Origin: Scatophagus argus
Taxonomy: Eukaryota; Chordata; Actinopteri; Scatophagidae
Direction: 5' to 3'
Assembly (NCBI RefSeq): GCF_020382885.2
Contig: NC_058498.1
Coordinates: 18,195,001-18,259,000, forward strand
DNA: 64,000 bases
A model generated the notes under the pieces. It saw only the letters and a program-made list of their open reading frames with translations. It did no database searches and was not told the DNA's origin. How positions within the stretch are numbered: position 1 is the first letter of the stretch; each line of letters opens with the position of its first letter. This document shows positions 61,201 to 64,000 of the stretch, in pieces. Position numbers and translations under genes: made by a program.

Positions 61201-63776
61201 GTGTGTGAAAAATACACAAGACATACAAAATATTCCCATTTGATGAAATGGCTTGAATGGGTGGCTCATCAATACTTCACTCATTGTTATTATTACATTC
61301 TGTATCACCCGTGAAGAACTGAAGCAAGCCTGTACCCACTACACTGTGTAGGATACTGGTAGACTGTGGAATAAGATGATCGTATCTCACAGCTACTTCA
61401 GGGATGTTTGAATGACTGAACACTATCAGATGATACACTATAGACAAGCGCAGCAGTCGACAACAAATCTGTCGTTGCTCCCGAAAGGTTGACATTTTGG
61501 GAATGTGTTTTTCACCCAGCACTAATGATCCGCTGCTGAGCTCAGGGACTAATGATCACTGGTGAGTCGAGACACATCTGGCCAGCTGTTCACGTAGCTG
61601 AATATACATGCGATTGGTTAAATCGGTCGTGGCATCTCGGTGATTGGCCAAGCGGTGACGAGCGTGGTGAGCAGGTGTTTGCGTCTATTGCTCTGACAGA
61701 GGCATCAGTCAGACTTTACGCTCCTCCCCAGCTTAATGGCACTCAGCAACACAGACCTTCAGCCGTCCTCTGTGTTTGTGTGTGTTTCAGCATTTTCGGC
61801 ACAGATGGGCCTGATTGAGACGACACGAGGGCTGCTCCCGGGGGCGGGTAAGACGAAACAGAGGTCACAAAAATAATGACCTCGCAAAATACTGAGTGAG
61901 CGTGTAAGCAGAGAGACGATGCAGCTGTGTTGAAGTCGACCTTGATGTGGGTTGTCCTGCAGGGGGCAGTCAGCGGCTGCCGCGGATGGTCGGCATCACA
62001 CTGGCCAAAGAGCTCATCTTCACAGGTGGTATTACAGAACACTGACATGTTGCTATAGACACAGCGAGGGTTTTGCGCATCACACTGTCTGTCTCTCTGT
62101 CTGTTATCAGGTAAGCGTGTGGGAGGGCAGACAGCTCTTGAAATGGGGCTTGTAAACCGAGCTGTAGAACAGAACCAGACGGGAGATGCTGCCTACAGAG
62201 AGGCACTGAGCCTGGCCAGAGAGATACTGCCCCAGGTTAGAATGCAAACACCCTCCTCCTCCAGGCCAAGGAGCCTGCCTTCCTCCCTGCCTGTCCTCTG
62301 CTTTCTTGTCTGCCTCTTTCCATTCTGCCTTCCTCTCTTCCTGGTGTTGACCCCCCCCTCCTCCCCCATCTCCTCCCTCTCCCTCCTCTCTTCCCTCTCT
62401 CCAGGCCTCTGTCGCTCCATATTTTTTTCACTCCAGTTCAGTTGCCCACAGTTGGCAGGGCCAGAGTGGCAGTCAAGTGGAGAAATCGACCACAAATAGC
62501 ACCACACACACACACACACACACACATATTAATGACACATGCTTGTGTTGTTGGGTACTGAATGATTGACAGGAGTTTGTGCTGAATGAAAGTGAGGAAT
62601 GATGGAGGAGGTAATTAGCTCTACAAGCCCTTGGATTTTTCTCTTAGTATTACTGCAGCTTCATGTGAAAATTCCTTGAATTATATAATATGAGGAAAGT
62701 AGCTTTTGCAAACAAATGCTGAAATGTATGGATTCCCTACAGTTGAATGTGACCATTTAAATTGGTTCTCCATTTATAAAGGAGGATTTGCAAGAGACAG
62801 ATTAAAAATAAAAACCGAATTTAAATCTGTTAGACAGTTAGACAGTTAGACATCTGAGTTTTAGTACCGAGTATGAATGACACTCCAAGAACACTATCCT
62901 ACATTTCCCATATAGCAACTTGACATCTCACTATGACATCACTGGAGTTATTTTTTCCAGACCTGACAAACCTCTCAAAGAGTCACAGTACATATCATGC
63001 ATATGTCTTTACAGACTGGGTCGTCCTGATGAGTCAACTAGTCTTCAAGTGTAAAACTGTTGCTCATCTTTAAATATGTTTTCAGTTTTGAGTTTGTCAT
63101 GTCTTATTTTGGTCATTTGTCAGACACGTAGAACTTTCATGCTGATATAGTGAGTATATGGTGTGATACAGGGGCAGTTGTGGCCTACCAATTGGAGGGT
63201 CTGTGGTAGACTGAGTGCAGACTGGTGTTAAGTGCTTTGAGCACTTCAGAAAACTAAAAAGCGCTATATAATGCAGTCGATTTATTAATACTATCAGCAT
63301 CTCTTGCCCAGGCCCCTGTTGCTGTGCGGATGGCAAAAGAGTCAATCAACAGAGGTGTTGAGGTATGTCGTAATTCACAGATTATAGTTTTGTTTTGTTT
63401 TTTTTACATCTGTGATAGCAGAGACTGAAATCTGTCTGTTCCAGGTTGACATTGGTTCAGCAATGGCAATAGAGAGGATGTGTTATGCTCGGGTAAGGCT
63501 CACTTAATGTTAAAATACCATAATTTGGCACACAGTTGTTGAATCTGAAATTTTCTTTTAACCTAAACTCTGCAACAACATGCAAGCCTGTGCTTTGTTA
63601 CCCAGAAAACCCCAGGGTAAGCACTGCATTGGCCTGACGTTTGTGAAGGCTGTGACTGGTCACATCATCTGCTGTAACCTGCTGCTCTCTCCTTTCAGGT
63701 CATCCCCACGCGGGACAGACAGGAGGGCATGGCTGCCTTTATAGAGAAGAGACCCCCACGGTACATCGGGGAATAA
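58251..63776 (+). CDS. echdc2: Enoyl-CoA hydratase domain-containing protein 2, mitochondrial
   Basis: Crotonase-fold protein related to AUH; the physiological substrate is not established. Eleven exons join in phase: 58251-58491, 59751-59818, 59913-60000, 60102-60188, 60311-60403, 61791-61847, 61963-62025, 62111-62235, 63312-63362, 63445-63492 and 63699-63776. The total is 999 nt, 332 residues. The N-terminus is Arg-rich ([11 protein letters not shown]), as in a mitochondrial presequence. The oxyanion-hole motif VFCAGADLKER is at 130-139. [13 protein letters not shown] carries Glu182 and [16 protein letters not shown] carries Glu202, the two glutamates expected in hydratases. The C-terminus [13 protein letters not shown] matches human ECHDC2 (292 residues) closely, so the extra length is in the first exon. 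The start has a good Kozak context (GCCGGCATGG). Intron 1 contains a Tc1 remnant, intron 2 is only 94 bp with a CA tract, and intron 8 is pyrimidine-rich. AATAAA overlaps the stop. Confidence 0.97.
58634..59176 (-). mobile_element. Tc1/mariner-like element remnant in ECHDC2 intron 1
   Basis: The ends carry matching inverted repeats: ATAGACAAAAGTTTTGGGAC on the left, and TTTTGTCTATACAG on the right (inverse CTGTATAGACAAAA). On the minus strand, at about 58865-59010, the conserved transposase C-terminal part is readable: [20 protein letters not shown] and later [10 protein letters not shown], which includes the DD34E catalytic-domain region. The full gene is absent; the copy is 0.54 kb and lacks the N-terminal DNA-binding part, so it is inactive. 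Confidence 0.88.
59845..59873. repeat. (CA)n microsatellite in ECHDC2 intron 2
   Basis: CA tract filling about one third of a 94-bp intron, between the donor at 59819 and acceptor at 59912. Confidence 0.93.
60668..60735. repeat. Possible old interspersed repeat (GGTTCTCAACCTG)
   Basis: AAGGTTCTCAACCTGAGCG and GGGGGTCACAAGAAATATT resemble the start of a common vertebrate interspersed repeat. The inverse phrase GGTTGAGAACCACTGCA occurs at 1786-1802. Confidence 0.35.
62232..62430 (+). repeat. Polypyrimidine tract at the start of ECHDC2 intron 8
   Basis: C/T-rich sequence (CCTCC, CTTCCTCCC and similar) directly after the donor at 62236. It lies over 800 bp from the acceptor at 63311, so it is not the normal polypyrimidine tract of that acceptor. 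Confidence 0.7.
63166..63290. mobile_element. SINE-like remnant in ECHDC2 intron 8
   Basis: GCAGTTGTGGCCTACCAATT resembles a decayed tRNA-derived head. The 3' part, TTAAGTGCTTTGAGCACTTC and AAAAGCGCTATATAATGCAG, resembles the tail of common fish SINE/LINE families. It lies just upstream of the exon 9 acceptor. Confidence 0.55.
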
Positions 63777-63777
63777 A
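63772..63777 (+). terminator. AATAAA overlapping the ECHDC2 stop codon
   Basis: The sequence GAATAAAC contains both the Glu-stop codons (GAA TAA) and a canonical polyadenylation hexamer. It may or may not be used; no other AATAAA is seen before the window ends. Confidence 0.4.
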
Positions 63778-63881
63778 CTCTCTTTGGAGATATTGAATTT
63801 CTCTCTCACACAGACATGCCCACACAGAAGCACACAGCTCTCTGTAACCGCATGTCTGATAGGCAATTAACTCCCATTGAT

Positions 63882-63904
63882 TGTGTGTGTGTGTGTGTGT
63901 GTGT
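63882..63904. repeat. (GT)n microsatellite after ECHDC2
   Basis: GT tract of about 11 units about 105 bp beyond the ECHDC2 stop codon. Confidence 0.9.
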
Positions 63905-64000
63905 ATGTAGCCTAGCCAGTGTCAATACATCAGTTAAGGTCAGCGTGAGTTCTCAGTGGTGGCTGTTTGCTTTTGTGACACAGTGTGACATGACATAAAG

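Noticed and set aside
1..64000. CRISPR arrays, bacterial operons, attachment sites, tRNA or rRNA genes
   Set aside because: No direct repeat-spacer pattern, Shine-Dalgarno-led gene runs or convincing tRNA/rRNA folds were seen. The regular short repeats are all simple dinucleotide tracts.

Overview
The window is vertebrate nuclear DNA, almost certainly from a teleost fish. Genes are split into many short exons with GT-AG introns, dinucleotide (CA/TG)n tracts are very dense, and remnants of Tc1/mariner elements and other repeats typical of ray-finned fish lie between and inside the genes. There are no bacterial-style operons. Most long open frames in the window are chance frames or microsatellite translations.

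Five protein-coding genes can be supported by joining exons in phase. (1) 2183-6643, plus strand: the 3' part of an unrecognised mucin-like type I membrane protein (Ser/Thr/Pro-rich ectodomain, one membrane helix, short tail). Its signal-peptide exon was not found. (2) 15759-10757, minus strand: an 11-coding-exon, 383-residue coiled-coil protein with an acidic C-terminus, placed as CCDC163 because it is divergent from MMACHC. (3) 16838-19189, plus strand: MMACHC, the cobalamin-processing enzyme, five exons, complete. (4) 52577-39945, minus strand: a two-exon LRRC52-type leucine-rich-repeat membrane protein (Slo-channel gamma-subunit family), with an intron of about 11.6 kb. (5) 58251-63776, plus strand: ECHDC2, a mitochondrial crotonase-fold protein, 11 exons, complete.

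Layout: 1-2182 noncoding with microsatellites; 2.2-8 kb mucin-like gene and probable 3' UTR; 8-10.7 kb noncoding; 10.7-19.8 kb the CCDC163/MMACHC divergent pair sharing one promoter near 16.4-16.84 kb; 19.8-39.9 kb a gene-poor stretch of about 20 kb with repeats and a few possibly conserved noncoding blocks; 39.9-52.6 kb LRRC52-like gene; 52.6-58.2 kb intergenic; 58.2-63.8 kb ECHDC2 with a decayed Tc1 copy in intron 1.

The genes do not form a pathway, although MMACHC and ECHDC2 both serve metabolism linked to mitochondria or cofactors. The grouping resembles human chromosome 1 (MMACHC/CCDC163 at 1p34, ECHDC2 at 1p32, LRRC52 on 1q). The most interesting sequence-level points are ZNF143/THAP11-like and YY1/TISU-like motifs in the shared MMACHC promoter, a GC-AG intron in the CCDC163 gene, and a recursive-splice-like junction in ECHDC2. 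I found no clearly new biological system.
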